A stretch of DNA of 64,000 nucleotides from Pseudonocardia terrae. GTDB lineage: Bacteria > Actinomycetota > Actinomycetes > Mycobacteriales > Pseudonocardiaceae. A model generated the notes under the pieces. It worked only from the letters and a program-made list of their open reading frames with translations. It was not told the origin of the DNA and ran no database searches. Below are positions 40,784-50,053 of the stretch, piece by piece. The stretch covers positions 62,001-126,000 of the forward strand of contig NZ_JAJTTE010000007.1 in NCBI RefSeq assembly GCF_021343995.1. Direction: 5' to 3'. Every line of letters begins with the position of its first letter. Positions within the stretch are counted from its first letter, which is position 1. The position numbers and the translations under genes were made by a program.

Positions 40784-41547
40784 TGCCCGCGCTCGAGGCG
40801 TTTTCCCTGGACGGCCGCGCGGCCCTGGTCACCGGTGCCGGGGGAGGGATCGGCGCCGCGGTCGCCACCACGTTCGCCCGTGCAGGCGCCGCGGTGCTCG
40901 TCACGGACGTGGACGAGGACGCCGCCCGCGTGGTCGCCAAGCAGATCGTCGAGGCCGGGGGCAGGGCGGACAGCCAGGTGCTCGACGTCCGCGACCGGGC
41001 CGCCGCCGATGCGGCCGCCGCCAAGGCGGCCGACCTCGGCGGCGGGGCGCTGCACATCCTGGTCAACAACGCCGGTGCCATCGCGCCGGCGATGTTCCCC
41101 AAGCTGACCGAGGACGCCTTCCGGCGGATCGTCGAGATCCACCTGATGGGTTCGTTCACCTGCTCGCAGGCCGCCCTGCCGTTCCTGCCGGACGACGGCT
41201 CGGGCCGGATCCTGAACGTCACCTCGGCCGCCGGGCTGGTCGGCACGATCGGCCAGGCGAACTACGGCGCCGCGAAGGCCGGGATCATCGGGCTGACCAA
41301 GTCGCTGGCCAAGGAGCTGGCGCGCCGCCAGGTCACGGTGAACGCGCTGGCGCCGCTGGCGGCCACGGCGATGACCGAGAACATCCGCAGCAACGAGAAG
41401 CTCGCTGCCAAGACCCTGGAGCGGATCCCGCTGCAGCGCTGGGCCTACCCGGACGAGATCGCGGCGTCGTTCGTGTTCCTGGCCTCGCCCGCGGCGGGCT
41501 ACATCACCGGCCAGGTGCTGCCGGTCGACGGCGGGACGGTGATCTGA
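40783..41547 (+). CDS. SDR-family oxidoreductase (3-hydroxyacyl-CoA dehydrogenase / FabG-like)
   Basis: A 254-aa SDR: TGAGGGIG (residues 18-25), NNAGAIAPAMF, NYGAAKAGIIGLTKSLAKEL as active site, and GYITGQVLPVDGGTVI at the end, the FabG/3-ketoacyl reductase style. ATG 40783 shares one base with the previous stop; the thiolase starts 1 nt after its own stop. Its position directly before a thiolase suggests oxidation of the 3-hydroxyacyl-CoA ahead of thiolytic cleavage. Confidence 0.85.
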   Translation: MPALEAFSLDGRAALVTGAGGGIGAAVATTFARAGAAVLVTDVDEDAARVVAKQIVEAGGRADSQVLDVRDRAAADAAAAKAADLGGGALHILVNNAGAIAPAMFPKLTEDAFRRIVEIHLMGSFTCSQAALPFLPDDGSGRILNVTSAAGLVGTIGQANYGAAKAGIIGLTKSLAKELARRQVTVNALAPLAATAMTENIRSNEKLAAKTLERIPLQRWAYPDEIAASFVFLASPAAGYITGQVLPVDGGTVI

Positions 41548-41548
41548 C

Positions 41549-42721
41549 GTGCCGCTGCAGGGTCGGGACGTCTTCCTCGTCGAGGGCGCGCGCACGCCCT
41601 TCGGGAAGTCGCACCCGGAGAAGGGCTGGTTTCGCGACAGTCATCCCAACGACCTGCTCGGCGCGGTCTACCGCGACCTGCTGCGCCGCGCCGGAATCGC
41701 CCCCGCCGTCGTCGAGGACCTCGTCGTGGGCTGCACGGCCCCGTTCGGCGAGCAGTCCCGCAACATCGCGCGCAACGCCTGGCTGCAGGAGGGCTACCCG
41801 CCCGAGGTCCCGGCCGTCGTCCTCGACCGGCGCTGCGGCTCGGCGCAGACCGCGAGCGAGATGGCGGCCTCCCTGGTGGCCTCCGGTGTGCACGACGTCG
41901 TGATCGCCGCGGGCGTCGAGCACATGGGGCACGTCCCGATGAACTCGCCGGCGAAGATCTCCGAACTCTACGGCGAGCCGTGGACGGCGCGGATGTGGGA
42001 GCAGTACGACTTCGTGCCGCAGGGCGAGAGCGCCGAGCTGATCGCCGAGCGCTGGGACCTGTCGCGCGAGGAGATGGACGAGTTCGCCGCGCGCTCGCAC
42101 GCCCTCGCCGCCGACGCCGTCGAGGCGGGCCGGTTCGACGCGGAGCTGATCGACTGGGAGCTCGACGGCGAGGTGCGCCGCAGCGACCAGACCGTCCGCC
42201 CGGGTACGACCGTGGAGACCCTGGCCGGGCTGAAGACGGTCTTCCGCACGGAGAACGGCCGGATCACCGCGGGAACGTCGTCGCCGATCTGCGATGGCGC
42301 GGCCGGGGTGCTGCTGGCCTCGCAGAGCGCCGTCGACGAGTACGGCCTCACCCCGCGCGCGAAGATCCTCGACCATACGACCGTCGGCGTGGACCCGGTG
42401 ATCATGCTGACCGGTCCCATCCCGGCCACGCACAAGCTGTTGGAGCGCAACGGGCTCAGCATGTCCGACGTCGACCTGTTCGAGGTCAACGAGGCGTTCT
42501 CCTCGGTCGTCCTGGCCTGGCAGCGCGAGCTCAAGCCGGACATGGACCGGGTCAACGTCAACGGCGGGGCGATCGCCCTGGGCCACCCCGTCGGCGCGAC
42601 CGGCGGACGGCTGCTGGCCACGATCGTCGCCGAGATGGAGCGCCGGGACGTCGAGCTCGGCCTGGTCACGATGTGCTGCGGCGGCGGCCTCGGCACCGGG
42701 ACCCTGGTGCAGCGGGTCTGA
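41549..42721 (+). CDS. Acetyl-CoA acetyltransferase / 3-ketoacyl-CoA thiolase
   Basis: A 390-aa thiolase. Nucleophile Cys96 in DRRCGSAQTA, catalytic His in ALGHPVGATGG (about 347), NEAFSSVVLAW, and the second Cys in TMCCGGGLGTG (about 377). All four thiolase landmarks are intact. It starts at GTG 41549. It cleaves a 3-ketoacyl-CoA to acetyl-CoA plus a shortened acyl-CoA and closes the beta-oxidation set in this operon. Confidence 0.9.
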   Translation: MPLQGRDVFLVEGARTPFGKSHPEKGWFRDSHPNDLLGAVYRDLLRRAGIAPAVVEDLVVGCTAPFGEQSRNIARNAWLQEGYPPEVPAVVLDRRCGSAQTASEMAASLVASGVHDVVIAAGVEHMGHVPMNSPAKISELYGEPWTARMWEQYDFVPQGESAELIAERWDLSREEMDEFAARSHALAADAVEAGRFDAELIDWELDGEVRRSDQTVRPGTTVETLAGLKTVFRTENGRITAGTSSPICDGAAGVLLASQSAVDEYGLTPRAKILDHTTVGVDPVIMLTGPIPATHKLLERNGLSMSDVDLFEVNEAFSSVVLAWQRELKPDMDRVNVNGGAIALGHPVGATGGRLLATIVAEMERRDVELGLVTMCCGGGLGTGTLVQRV

Positions 42722-42722
42722 C

Positions 42723-43949
42723 ATGGTCGATTCCGCGCTCGATCTCAGGTCGCACATCCGTCCGGGGGACGGCGTCTGGTGGAGCCAGGCCGGTGCCGAG
42801 GCCACCCCGCTCGTCGACGCCCTGCTGGACCAGGTCGCCAACATCGGGCCGGTGCGGACGTTCTGCGGGCTGAGCTTCAATCGGCGGCTCCGTGACGTCC
42901 CCGCCGAGCTCACCCTGACCTCGTACGGCGCGATGGGGGAGCTGCGCAGGGCGCGCGGCCTGCAGATCGTGCCCGCGCACTACTCGGTGCTGCCGCGGCT
43001 GTTCGCGGAGCGCCTCCTCCCGGGTGACGTCGGCCTGGTGCAGGTCTCCCCGCCCGGGCCGGACGGCCTCTGCTCGCTCGGGATCGGCGCCGACTACGCG
43101 GCCGACGCCGTGCGGCACAGCAGGGTGCTGATCGGCGAGATCAACCACCGGATGCCGGCCACCGTCGGCACGCCCGGGATCCCGCTGGAGCGGTTCGACG
43201 CCACCGTCGAGACCGACCGGCCCGTCCCGGAGGCCCCGGACCGGGCGCCGGACGCCGTCGACGGGGCGATCGCCGCCCGCGTCGCCGAGCTCGTCGAGGA
43301 CGGGGACACCGTGCAGATGGGCGTTGGTGCATTGCCGACGGCGATCATGGACGGGCTCGCCGGACACCGGGACCTCGGCTTCCACTCCGGAATGCTGACC
43401 GACGGCGTGCTGCGGCTGGTGGAGAAGGGCGTGCTGACCGGCCGCCGCAAGGAGATCGACGAGGGGCTGCTGGTCACCGGGACGGCGATCGGGTCCGCCG
43501 AGCTCTACGCGCGACTCGCCGATCTGCCCGTCGTGTTCCGCCCGGCGAGCTACACCCACGATCCCGGTGTGCTGGCCCGGCTGCGGCGTCTCGTGGCGAT
43601 CAACTCCGCGATCGAGGTCGACCTGAGCGGCCAGGTGGGCAGCGAGGTCGCCGCCGGCCGATACCTCGGCGGCATCGGGGGGCAGGCGGACTTCTCCGGC
43701 GCCGCCGCCCGCACCGGGGCTCGGTCGATCATCGCCCTGCGCTCCACCGCCGGCGGCGCGTCCACGATCGTGCCTGCGCTGAGGGGACCGGTCAGCACCG
43801 CCCGGGCGGACGTCGACGTCGTGGTCACCGAACACGGCGTCGCCCGGCTGCGCGGCTGCCCGCTCGCCGACCGCGGCGCCCGCCTCGTGGCGGTCGCCGC
43901 CCCCGAACACCGAGAAGACCTCGAGCGAGCTCTCCGGGAGGGTTCATGA
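42723..43949 (+). CDS. Acetyl-CoA hydrolase / 4-hydroxybutyrate-type CoA-transferase
   Basis: A 408-aa family I CoA-transferase related to Cat1/AbfT enzymes. DTVQMGVGALPTAIMDGLAG, GFHSGMLTDGVLRLVEKG, VAINSAIEVDLSGQVGSEVA (with the catalytic-type Glu) and YLGGIGGQADFSGAA are family landmarks. It swaps CoA between an acyl-CoA and a free acid, which could activate the incoming carboxylate at the expense of a product CoA ester without ATP. It overlaps the HMG-CoA-lyase-like gene by 4 nt. Confidence 0.85.
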   Translation: MVDSALDLRSHIRPGDGVWWSQAGAEATPLVDALLDQVANIGPVRTFCGLSFNRRLRDVPAELTLTSYGAMGELRRARGLQIVPAHYSVLPRLFAERLLPGDVGLVQVSPPGPDGLCSLGIGADYAADAVRHSRVLIGEINHRMPATVGTPGIPLERFDATVETDRPVPEAPDRAPDAVDGAIAARVAELVEDGDTVQMGVGALPTAIMDGLAGHRDLGFHSGMLTDGVLRLVEKGVLTGRRKEIDEGLLVTGTAIGSAELYARLADLPVVFRPASYTHDPGVLARLRRLVAINSAIEVDLSGQVGSEVAAGRYLGGIGGQADFSGAAARTGARSIIALRSTAGGASTIVPALRGPVSTARADVDVVVTEHGVARLRGCPLADRGARLVAVAAPEHREDLERALREGS

Positions 43950-44863
43950 GCAGGCGTGTCCAGATCCGTGAGGTCGGGCCGCGTGACGGGTTCCAGAACG
44001 AGCCCGAGCGCATCGCCACGGACGACAAGATCCGGCTGATCGAGGCTCTGGCCCGGGCGGGCTTCCGGCGCATCGAGGTCGCGAGCTTCGTGCGCCCGGA
44101 CGTGATCCCCCAGCTGGCCGACGGCGTGGAGGTGCTGAACCGCATCGACGTGCCCGAGCACGTCGAGCTGATGGTGCTGATCCCGAACAGCCGCGGCCTG
44201 GACAACGCGCTGAAGGTCCGGGAGCGCTTCCACGAGGCGGCGATCTTCGTGTCCGCCTCCGAGACGCACAACAGGAAGAACGTCAACCGCAGCGTCGCCG
44301 AGACCATGGCGGACAACGACGTCATGGCGAAGCGCATCCGGGCCGAGGGCCTGAAGTGCGCCGCAGTCGTTGCCACCTCCTTCGGCTGCCCCTACGAGGG
44401 CAAGGTCGAGCTGGACCGGGTGCTGGACCTGACCGAGCGGTTCGCCGAGGCCGGCGCCACCGAGATCGGCTTCGGCGACACCACCGGCATGTGCAACCCG
44501 GCCTACGCCCGGGAGTTCTTCGCCGCGGCGCTCGAGCGGCTCCCCGGCGTCGAGGTCACGGCCCACTTCCACAACACCCGCGGACAGGGCCTGGCCAACG
44601 CCTACGCCGCGCTCGAGGCGGGCTGTACGAGCTTCGAGTCCAGCTTCGGCGAGCTGGGCGGCTGCCCGGTGCCGCAGGGCTCCACCGGCAACATCGCCAC
44701 CGAGGACCTGGTGAGCATGTTCCACGAGATGGGTGTGGAGACCGGGCTCGACCTGCCCGCCGTGATCGAGGCCGCCCGCGAGGCCCAACGGGTGCTCGGC
44801 CGCACCCTGACCAGCCACTCGCTCATCGCAGGACCCGTCGACTGGCACCTGCAGAGCGCCTGA
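43946..44863 (+). CDS. HMG-CoA lyase-like (DRE-TIM family) enzyme
   Basis: A 305-aa TIM-barrel lyase. EVGPRDGFQNEP is the DRE-TIM metal/catalytic start, VTAHFHNTRGQGLANA carries the metal histidines, and ELGGCPVPQGSTGNIATED is the HMGL signature with its reactive Cys. Classical members split 3-hydroxy-3-methylglutaryl-CoA to acetoacetate and acetyl-CoA. Here it may retro-Claisen-cleave a 3-hydroxy-3-alkyl acyl-CoA from a branched or alicyclic precursor. Confidence 0.88.
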   Translation: MSRRVQIREVGPRDGFQNEPERIATDDKIRLIEALARAGFRRIEVASFVRPDVIPQLADGVEVLNRIDVPEHVELMVLIPNSRGLDNALKVRERFHEAAIFVSASETHNRKNVNRSVAETMADNDVMAKRIRAEGLKCAAVVATSFGCPYEGKVELDRVLDLTERFAEAGATEIGFGDTTGMCNPAYAREFFAAALERLPGVEVTAHFHNTRGQGLANAYAALEAGCTSFESSFGELGGCPVPQGSTGNIATEDLVSMFHEMGVETGLDLPAVIEAAREAQRVLGRTLTSHSLIAGPVDWHLQSA

Positions 44864-44884
44864 CCCCGAGAAGAGGACTCACTG

Positions 44885-45643
44885 ATGAGCAACCGCACCG
44901 CGTTCGTCACCGGCGGCGCCCAGGGCATCGGCCAGGGCATCGCCACCACGCTGGGTGGGCACGGCTTCAAGGTGGCCGTGGTCGACCTGAACCTGGAGGC
45001 CGCGCAGGCCACCGCGAAGTCCATCACCGACGCCGGCGGCACCGCGATCGCCGTGCAGGCCGACGTCACCGACACCGCGTCCGTCCAGGCCGCCGTCAAG
45101 ACCGTGACCGAGGAGCTCGGCCCGGTCGAGGTCGCGGTGAACAACGCCGGATGGGACGACTTCATGCCGTTCCTCAAGACCGGCGAGGACTTCTGGGACC
45201 GCATCCTGGAGATCAACTTCAAGGGCCAGCTGCGCGTCGTGCAGGCGGTCGTGCCGGGCATGATCGAGCGCGGCTTCGGTCGCGTCGTCAACATCGGCTC
45301 CGACGCCGGCCGCGTCGGCTCCTCGCTCGAGGCCGTCTACTCCGGCGCGAAGGGCGGGATCATCGCCTTCACCAAGACCCTCGCTCGTGAGGTCGCGACG
45401 AAGGGCGTCACCGCCAACACCGTCTGCCCCGGCCCGACCGACACCCCGGCGCTGCGCAAGTTCGCCGACAACTCCGGGCAGGACGCGGACAAGGTGCTGG
45501 GCGGGATGACCAAGGCGGTACCGATGAAGCGGCTGGCGCAGCCCGAGGACGTGGCCGCCGCCGTCGCCTTCTTCGCCTCCGACGCCGCCGGTTACATCAC
45601 GGGCCAGACGCTGTCCGTCAGCGGCGGCCTGACGATGGCCTGA
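44885..45643 (+). CDS. badH: 2-hydroxycyclohexanecarboxyl-CoA dehydrogenase-like SDR (BadH-like)
   Basis: A 252-aa [15 protein letters not shown], then [40 protein letters not shown] with the catalytic Tyr/Lys (YSGAK), and [11 protein letters not shown]. The NNAGWD-x-F-x-PF and SDAGRVGSS stretches are what I associate with BadH, which oxidises 2-hydroxycyclohexane-1-carboxyl-CoA to the 2-keto form. The next gene is BadI-like, the enzyme that would use that product. It starts at ATG 44885 after AGAGGA. The pairing makes the assignment more than a generic SDR call, but specificity remains inferred. Confidence 0.72.
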   Translation: MSNRTAFVTGGAQGIGQGIATTLGGHGFKVAVVDLNLEAAQATAKSITDAGGTAIAVQADVTDTASVQAAVKTVTEELGPVEVAVNNAGWDDFMPFLKTGEDFWDRILEINFKGQLRVVQAVVPGMIERGFGRVVNIGSDAGRVGSSLEAVYSGAKGGIIAFTKTLAREVATKGVTANTVCPGPTDTPALRKFADNSGQDADKVLGGMTKAVPMKRLAQPEDVAAAVAFFASDAAGYITGQTLSVSGGLTMA

Positions 45644-45674
45644 TGCGGAGACGGAGCTGGCGGAGTCGACCATC

Positions 45675-46529
45675 ATGAGGGTCTCGGGGCCGCGTGAGCC
45701 CGTGGAGTGGACGAGCGTCGGCAAGTACGACGACATCCGCCTCGACCACTCGGGCGACGGCATCGCCAAGATCACCATCTGTCGGCCGGAGGTGCGCAAC
45801 GCGTTCCGGCCGCAGACGCTCATGGAGATCTCCGACGCGTTGACCCGCGCCCGTGAGGACGGCTCGATCGGCGTGATCGTGCTGACGGGGGAGGGGCCGG
45901 ACGCCTTCTGCTCCGGCGGGGACCAGCGGGTCCGCGGCGACACCGGCTACCTGACCGAGCCGGGCCGCGAGGATGCCGTCGGCCGCTTCCACGTCACGGA
46001 CCTGCAGGTGCAGATCCGTCGGCTGCCCAAGCCCGTCGTCGCCATGGTGGCGGGCTATGCGATCGGCGGCGGGCACGTCCTTCATCTGGTCTGCGACCTG
46101 ACGATCGCTGCGGACAACGCCCGCTTCGGCCAGGTCGGACCCAAGGTCGGCTCGTTCGACGGCGGTTTCGGCGCCGGCCTGCTCGCCCAGCAGGTCGGGC
46201 AGAAGCGCGCCAAGGAGTTCTGGCTGCTCTGCGAGCAGTACGATGCCGCCGAGGCCCTGGAGATGGGCCTGGTCAACACCGTCGTGCCGTTGGCCGAGCT
46301 GGAGTCCGAGACCGTCGCGTGGTGCCGGCGGATGCTGCAGCTGTCGCCGATGGCGATGCGGCTGTGCAAGGCGAGCTTCCACGCCGCCGAGGACGGGCTG
46401 TCCGGCATCCAGCAGCTGGCCCACGACACCAACCTGCTCTTCTACGCCACCGAGGAGGCGCAGGAGGGCCGCGAGGCGTACAAGGCGAAGCGCGTGCCGG
46501 ACTTCGACCGCTTCCCGCGCCGCGCCTGA
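45675..46529 (+). CDS. badI: 2-ketocyclohexanecarboxyl-CoA hydrolase-like crotonase (BadI/MenB group)
   Basis: A 284-aa crotonase. [38 protein letters not shown] and [18 protein letters not shown] define the BadI/MenB branch, in which a Tyr/Asp set performs Dieckmann or reverse-Dieckmann chemistry. MenB makes naphthoate; BadI opens the 2-keto ring of 2-ketocyclohexanecarboxyl-CoA to pimeloyl-CoA. Adjacency to the BadH-like gene favours BadI. ATG 45675 gives about 20 extra N-terminal residues; GTG 45702 is an alternative. Confidence 0.74.
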   Translation: MRVSGPREPVEWTSVGKYDDIRLDHSGDGIAKITICRPEVRNAFRPQTLMEISDALTRAREDGSIGVIVLTGEGPDAFCSGGDQRVRGDTGYLTEPGREDAVGRFHVTDLQVQIRRLPKPVVAMVAGYAIGGGHVLHLVCDLTIAADNARFGQVGPKVGSFDGGFGAGLLAQQVGQKRAKEFWLLCEQYDAAEALEMGLVNTVVPLAELESETVAWCRRMLQLSPMAMRLCKASFHAAEDGLSGIQQLAHDTNLLFYATEEAQEGREAYKAKRVPDFDRFPRRA

Positions 46530-46545
46530 GCGAGAGGATGAGCCT

Positions 46546-47316
46546 GTGACCGATGTGGTGACCTGGGAGGACGCCGCGGACGGCGTGCTCGTCGCGACCA
46601 TGGACCGGCGCCCCGCGAACGCGCTCGGGCCGCCGATCATCGACGGGCTGAACGCGGTGCTCGACGAGGCGGAGCGCCGGGGCACCCGGGTGCTCGTGCT
46701 GACCTCGGCCATCCCCGCGTTCTTCGCCGCGGGCGCGGACATCAAGCACATGGGAACCGTCGACGCCGAGTCGTTCACCGCCTACGGCGACCGGCTGCGC
46801 GGGGCCGTCGAGCGGCTGGCCGCGGCCGAGCTGGTCAGCATCGCCGCCGTGGAGGGTGTCGCCCTCGGTGGCGGTCTGGAGCTGGCCATGGCATGCACGA
46901 TGCGGGTCTCCGGGGCGGACGCGAAGTACGGCCTGCCGGAGGTGAAGCTGGGCCTGATCCCCGGCGCCGCGGGCACCCAGCGGCTGCCGCGCCTCGTCGG
47001 CCGCGGGCGGGCGATCGACATCATGGCCACGGCCCGCCAGGTCCCGGCCGACGAGGCGAAGGCGATCGGGCTCGTCGACCGGCTCGTCGAGGCCGGCGAG
47101 GCGCGCGACGCCGGGCTGGAGCTGGCGGGGCAGCTGAGCTCCCTGTCCCGGCCCGCGCTCGCCGCCGTGCTGCGGACCGTCGACGCGGCCTTCGACCTGC
47201 CGTTCGCGGAGGGCAAGCGGTACGAGGTGGAGCAGATCCAGGAGCTGTTCGAACACGGCGAGGCCCGCGAGGGCATCACGGCGTTCCTGGAGAAGCGGGC
47301 ACCGAAGTTCGCCTAG
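46546..47316 (+). CDS. Enoyl-CoA hydratase (crotonase family)
   Basis: A 256-aa crotonase from GTG 46546 (GAGAGG). [49 protein letters not shown] and [20 protein letters not shown] give both oxyanion-hole segments, and both hydratase Glu positions (LELAMAC and PEVKLG) look right, so true hydratase activity is likely. In a cyclohexanecarboxylate route this would be the BadK-type hydration of the cyclohexene-carboxyl-CoA. Confidence 0.84.
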   Translation: MTDVVTWEDAADGVLVATMDRRPANALGPPIIDGLNAVLDEAERRGTRVLVLTSAIPAFFAAGADIKHMGTVDAESFTAYGDRLRGAVERLAAAELVSIAAVEGVALGGGLELAMACTMRVSGADAKYGLPEVKLGLIPGAAGTQRLPRLVGRGRAIDIMATARQVPADEAKAIGLVDRLVEAGEARDAGLELAGQLSSLSRPALAAVLRTVDAAFDLPFAEGKRYEVEQIQELFEHGEAREGITAFLEKRAPKFA

Positions 47317-47351
47317 ACGTCCTACGACCCCCAGCACGGAGGAGCGCGACG

Positions 47352-48395
47352 ATGCGCGAGCAGTACGGGCTCACGATCTTCACCGGCGGCCGCGGCCCCC
47401 GACGGTTCCGCGCGGCCGCAGATCTCGCGTGCCGGGCCGAGGCGGCCGGTTTCGGCGCGGTGTGGACGGGCGAGCTCTACAGCCGCTCCGCGACGGTGCC
47501 GATGGCGGTGCTGGGCGCGGCGACCGAGCGGATCGCGATCGGCTCGAACATCGCCTACGGCGTCGGACGCTCGCCGCTGATCTGGGCGGCTGAGGCGCGG
47601 GACCTCGACGAGCTGACCGGCGGGCGGATCGTCCTCGGACTCGGCAACGGCACCCCGGGGATGATGGAGAACTGGCTGTCCACCAGCGGGGACGCTCCCG
47701 CGGTGCGGATGGAGGAGCTGGTCACGGTCCTCCGCAAGCTCTGGCGGCTGCACCAGGGCCCGGTGCACCACGAGGGCCGCTTCTACAGGCTGCACCTGGT
47801 CCCGACGGCCGGGACACCCGCACCCCTGCGGGAGCACCTGCCGATCTGGACCGCCGGTGTCGGACCGCGCATGGTTCGCGCCGCGGGCCGGGTCGCCGAC
47901 GGACTCGTCTGCCACCCGATGACCACGGCCGGCTACCTCGACGAGGTGGTCCGGCCCGCGCTCACGGCCGGCGCTGCCGACACCGGACGCGATCTCGACG
48001 GCTTCGTGGTCAAGGGGCTGCGGATGGTCGCGCTCGACCACGACGAGGAGGCGGCCCGGCGGCGGGTCGCCTTCGCCGTCGCCCAGTACGCCGCGTCCCG
48101 TGTGTACGACCGGCTGTTCGCGCTGCACGGCTGGGACGCTGCGCAGCAGCGGATCCGGTCCGTGGCCAAGGCGGGCGACCCGGCCGCGGCGGCGGCCGCC
48201 GTGCCGGACGAGGCGATCGACGCGATCGGCATCGCCTGCAGGCCGGCGGAGCTGCCGGACCGCGTCGCCGCTCACGCCGCGGCGTTCGACCACCTGGATC
48301 TCTGCGCCCCGCCCTGGGGCCTGGACCCCGAGGGGCTCGAGGAGGCCACCGAGGGGATCCTCGCGGCCCTGACCCCTGCCCCGGCCCACGCCTGA
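47352..48395 (+). CDS. LLM-class F420-dependent oxidoreductase
   Basis: A 347-aa luciferase-like protein: ADLACRAEAAGFGAVWTGEL, AATERIAIGSNIAYGVGRSP, GLGNGTPGMMENWLSTSG and IWTAGVGPRMVRAAGRVADG. The last is typical of F420-binding members such as MER/F420-glucose-6-phosphate dehydrogenase relatives. It starts at ATG 47352. It may oxidise an alcohol or reduce an enoyl/keto CoA ester with F420; its place between two crotonases suggests a CoA-ester substrate. Confidence 0.82.
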   Translation: MREQYGLTIFTGGRGPRRFRAAADLACRAEAAGFGAVWTGELYSRSATVPMAVLGAATERIAIGSNIAYGVGRSPLIWAAEARDLDELTGGRIVLGLGNGTPGMMENWLSTSGDAPAVRMEELVTVLRKLWRLHQGPVHHEGRFYRLHLVPTAGTPAPLREHLPIWTAGVGPRMVRAAGRVADGLVCHPMTTAGYLDEVVRPALTAGAADTGRDLDGFVVKGLRMVALDHDEEAARRRVAFAVAQYAASRVYDRLFALHGWDAAQQRIRSVAKAGDPAAAAAAVPDEAIDAIGIACRPAELPDRVAAHAAAFDHLDLCAPPWGLDPEGLEEATEGILAALTPAPAHA

Positions 48396-48413
48396 CCGAG
48401 AGGACGACCACCG

Positions 48414-49217
48414 ATGCCCGACACCCCGACCACCTTCCGGCTGGAGCGGCCGCGCGAGGGCGTGGTCGTGCTGACCCTGGACCGGCCGGAGCGCTACAAC
48501 GCGATGACCGCGGACATGTTCCGCGAGTTGGAGACCACCGCGCGCGAGCTGGACCGCGAGCCGGGCCTGCGTGTGCTGATCCTGACCGGCGCGGGCAAGG
48601 CCTTCTGCGCCGGCTACGACCTCGCCGACGCCGAGAAGCTCCCGGAGCTGGGCGCACTGGGCATGCTGGACCTGCAGGAGCGCGCCGCGCGGGCGCTCGC
48701 GGCGATCCGCGGCATTCGCGTGCCGGTGATCGCCGCGGTCAACGGGGCGGCGGCAGGGGGCGGGCTCGCGCTGGCCCTCGCCGCGGACATCCGGCTGGCC
48801 TCGCCGCGCGCCAAGTTCAACGCGGCCTTCGTCAAGATCGGCCTGTCCGCCGGCGATCTCGGCACGTCGTGGCTGCTCCCGCGGCTGATCGGCCCCGCCG
48901 CCGCCGCCGAGTTCGCCTACACCGCCGGCATGATGGACGCCGAGAAGGCGGAGCGGACCGGGCTGGTCAACCGGGTGGTGCCCGAGGAGGAGTTGCTCGG
49001 CGCCGCCCTGGCGATGGCCGAGCAGATCTGTGCCAACTCGCCGGGGGGCGTCCAGCTGTCGAAGCGGGCGCTGCAGGCCAACATGGAGGCGTCCTCGTAC
49101 GCCGCGGCGCTGGAGCTGGAGAACCGGGGCCAGGCCCTGCTCACCCGCAGCGACGACATGGCCGAGGCCCTGGATGCGTTCCGCGCCAAGCGTGCGCCGA
49201 TCTTCTCGGGGCGCTGA
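48414..49217 (+). CDS. Enoyl-CoA hydratase/isomerase
   Basis: A 267-aa crotonase: LDRPERYNAMTADMFRELE, AFCAGYDLADAEKLPELG, AVNGAAAGGGLALALAADIR, FVKIGLSAGDLGTSWLLPRL. The GLSAGDLG form places Asp/Ser rather than Glu at the second catalytic position, which is seen in isomerase-like crotonases. It shares about half its sequence with the next gene product, so the two are tandem paralogues. The stop shares a base with the next ATG. Confidence 0.82.
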   Translation: MPDTPTTFRLERPREGVVVLTLDRPERYNAMTADMFRELETTARELDREPGLRVLILTGAGKAFCAGYDLADAEKLPELGALGMLDLQERAARALAAIRGIRVPVIAAVNGAAAGGGLALALAADIRLASPRAKFNAAFVKIGLSAGDLGTSWLLPRLIGPAAAAEFAYTAGMMDAEKAERTGLVNRVVPEEELLGAALAMAEQICANSPGGVQLSKRALQANMEASSYAAALELENRGQALLTRSDDMAEALDAFRAKRAPIFSGR

Positions 49218-50050
49218 TGACCACCACCGAGGACTGCTCGACGACGACCCTGGTCGAGCTGGAGACGCTGCTCGTCGAGCTGCGCGCGGACGGCGTGGCC
49301 GTGCTGACGATGAACCGGCCCAAGCGGGCCAACTCCCAGACCGTGCAGACGTTCTACGACCACAACGACGCCGCGCTGGCGCTGCGCGACAGTGGCGCCC
49401 GCGCGCTGATCGTGCGCGGGGCGGGGGAGAAGGCCTTCTGCGCCGGGTTCGACCTCGCCGAGATCGGCTCCATCCAGGAGCTCGGTGTGCGCGAGTTCCT
49501 GTTCTTCCAGGAGGCCGCCGCCGGCGGCATCGCCGCGATCCGGGCGCTGCCGTTCCCGGTGATCGCCGCGATCCACGGCCCCGCGGTGGGTGGCGGGCTC
49601 GCGCTGGCCCTGGCCGCGGACATCCGGCTGGCCGCGCCGACCGCCAAGCTGTCCTGCGCGTTCGTCCGCGTCGGGCTGTCCTGCGGGGAGCTCGGCACGA
49701 GCTACCTGCTCACCCGGCTGCTCGGCTACGGCCGCGCGGCGGAGCTCGGCTTCACCGGCCGGATCGTCGACGCGGCCGAGGCCGAACGGATCGGGCTGGT
49801 CAACCGGGTGGTAGCGAGCGAAGAGCTCTACGCCGAGGCGGACGCGCTGGCCGCGGAGATCGCCACGAACTCGCCGGGCGGCATCCGGATGTCCAAGCGC
49901 GCCCTGCTGCGCAACCAGGAGATCACCTCCTACGGCGCGGCCATGGAACTGGAGAACCGCGGGCAGGCCCTGCTGACCCGCGCCGACGACATGCCCGAGG
50001 CCCTGTCCGCCTTCCTCGAAGGCCGTTCGCCGAACTTCACCGGGAGCTAG
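49217..50050 (+). CDS. Enoyl-CoA hydratase/isomerase, tandem paralogue
   Basis: A 277-aa crotonase aligned end to end with the 48414 product: MNRPKRANSQTVQTFYDHND, AFCAGFDLAEIGSIQELG, AIHGPAVGGGLALALAADIR, FVRVGLSCGELGTSYLLTRL. Here the second catalytic position is Glu (CGELG) instead of Asp, so the pair may have split hydratase and isomerase roles. It has an extra 15-residue N-terminus rich in Thr. ATG 49217 overlaps the previous stop. Confidence 0.82.
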   Translation: MTTTEDCSTTTLVELETLLVELRADGVAVLTMNRPKRANSQTVQTFYDHNDAALALRDSGARALIVRGAGEKAFCAGFDLAEIGSIQELGVREFLFFQEAAAGGIAAIRALPFPVIAAIHGPAVGGGLALALAADIRLAAPTAKLSCAFVRVGLSCGELGTSYLLTRLLGYGRAAELGFTGRIVDAAEAERIGLVNRVVASEELYAEADALAAEIATNSPGGIRMSKRALLRNQEITSYGAAMELENRGQALLTRADDMPEALSAFLEGRSPNFTGS

Positions 50051-50053
50051 CCG

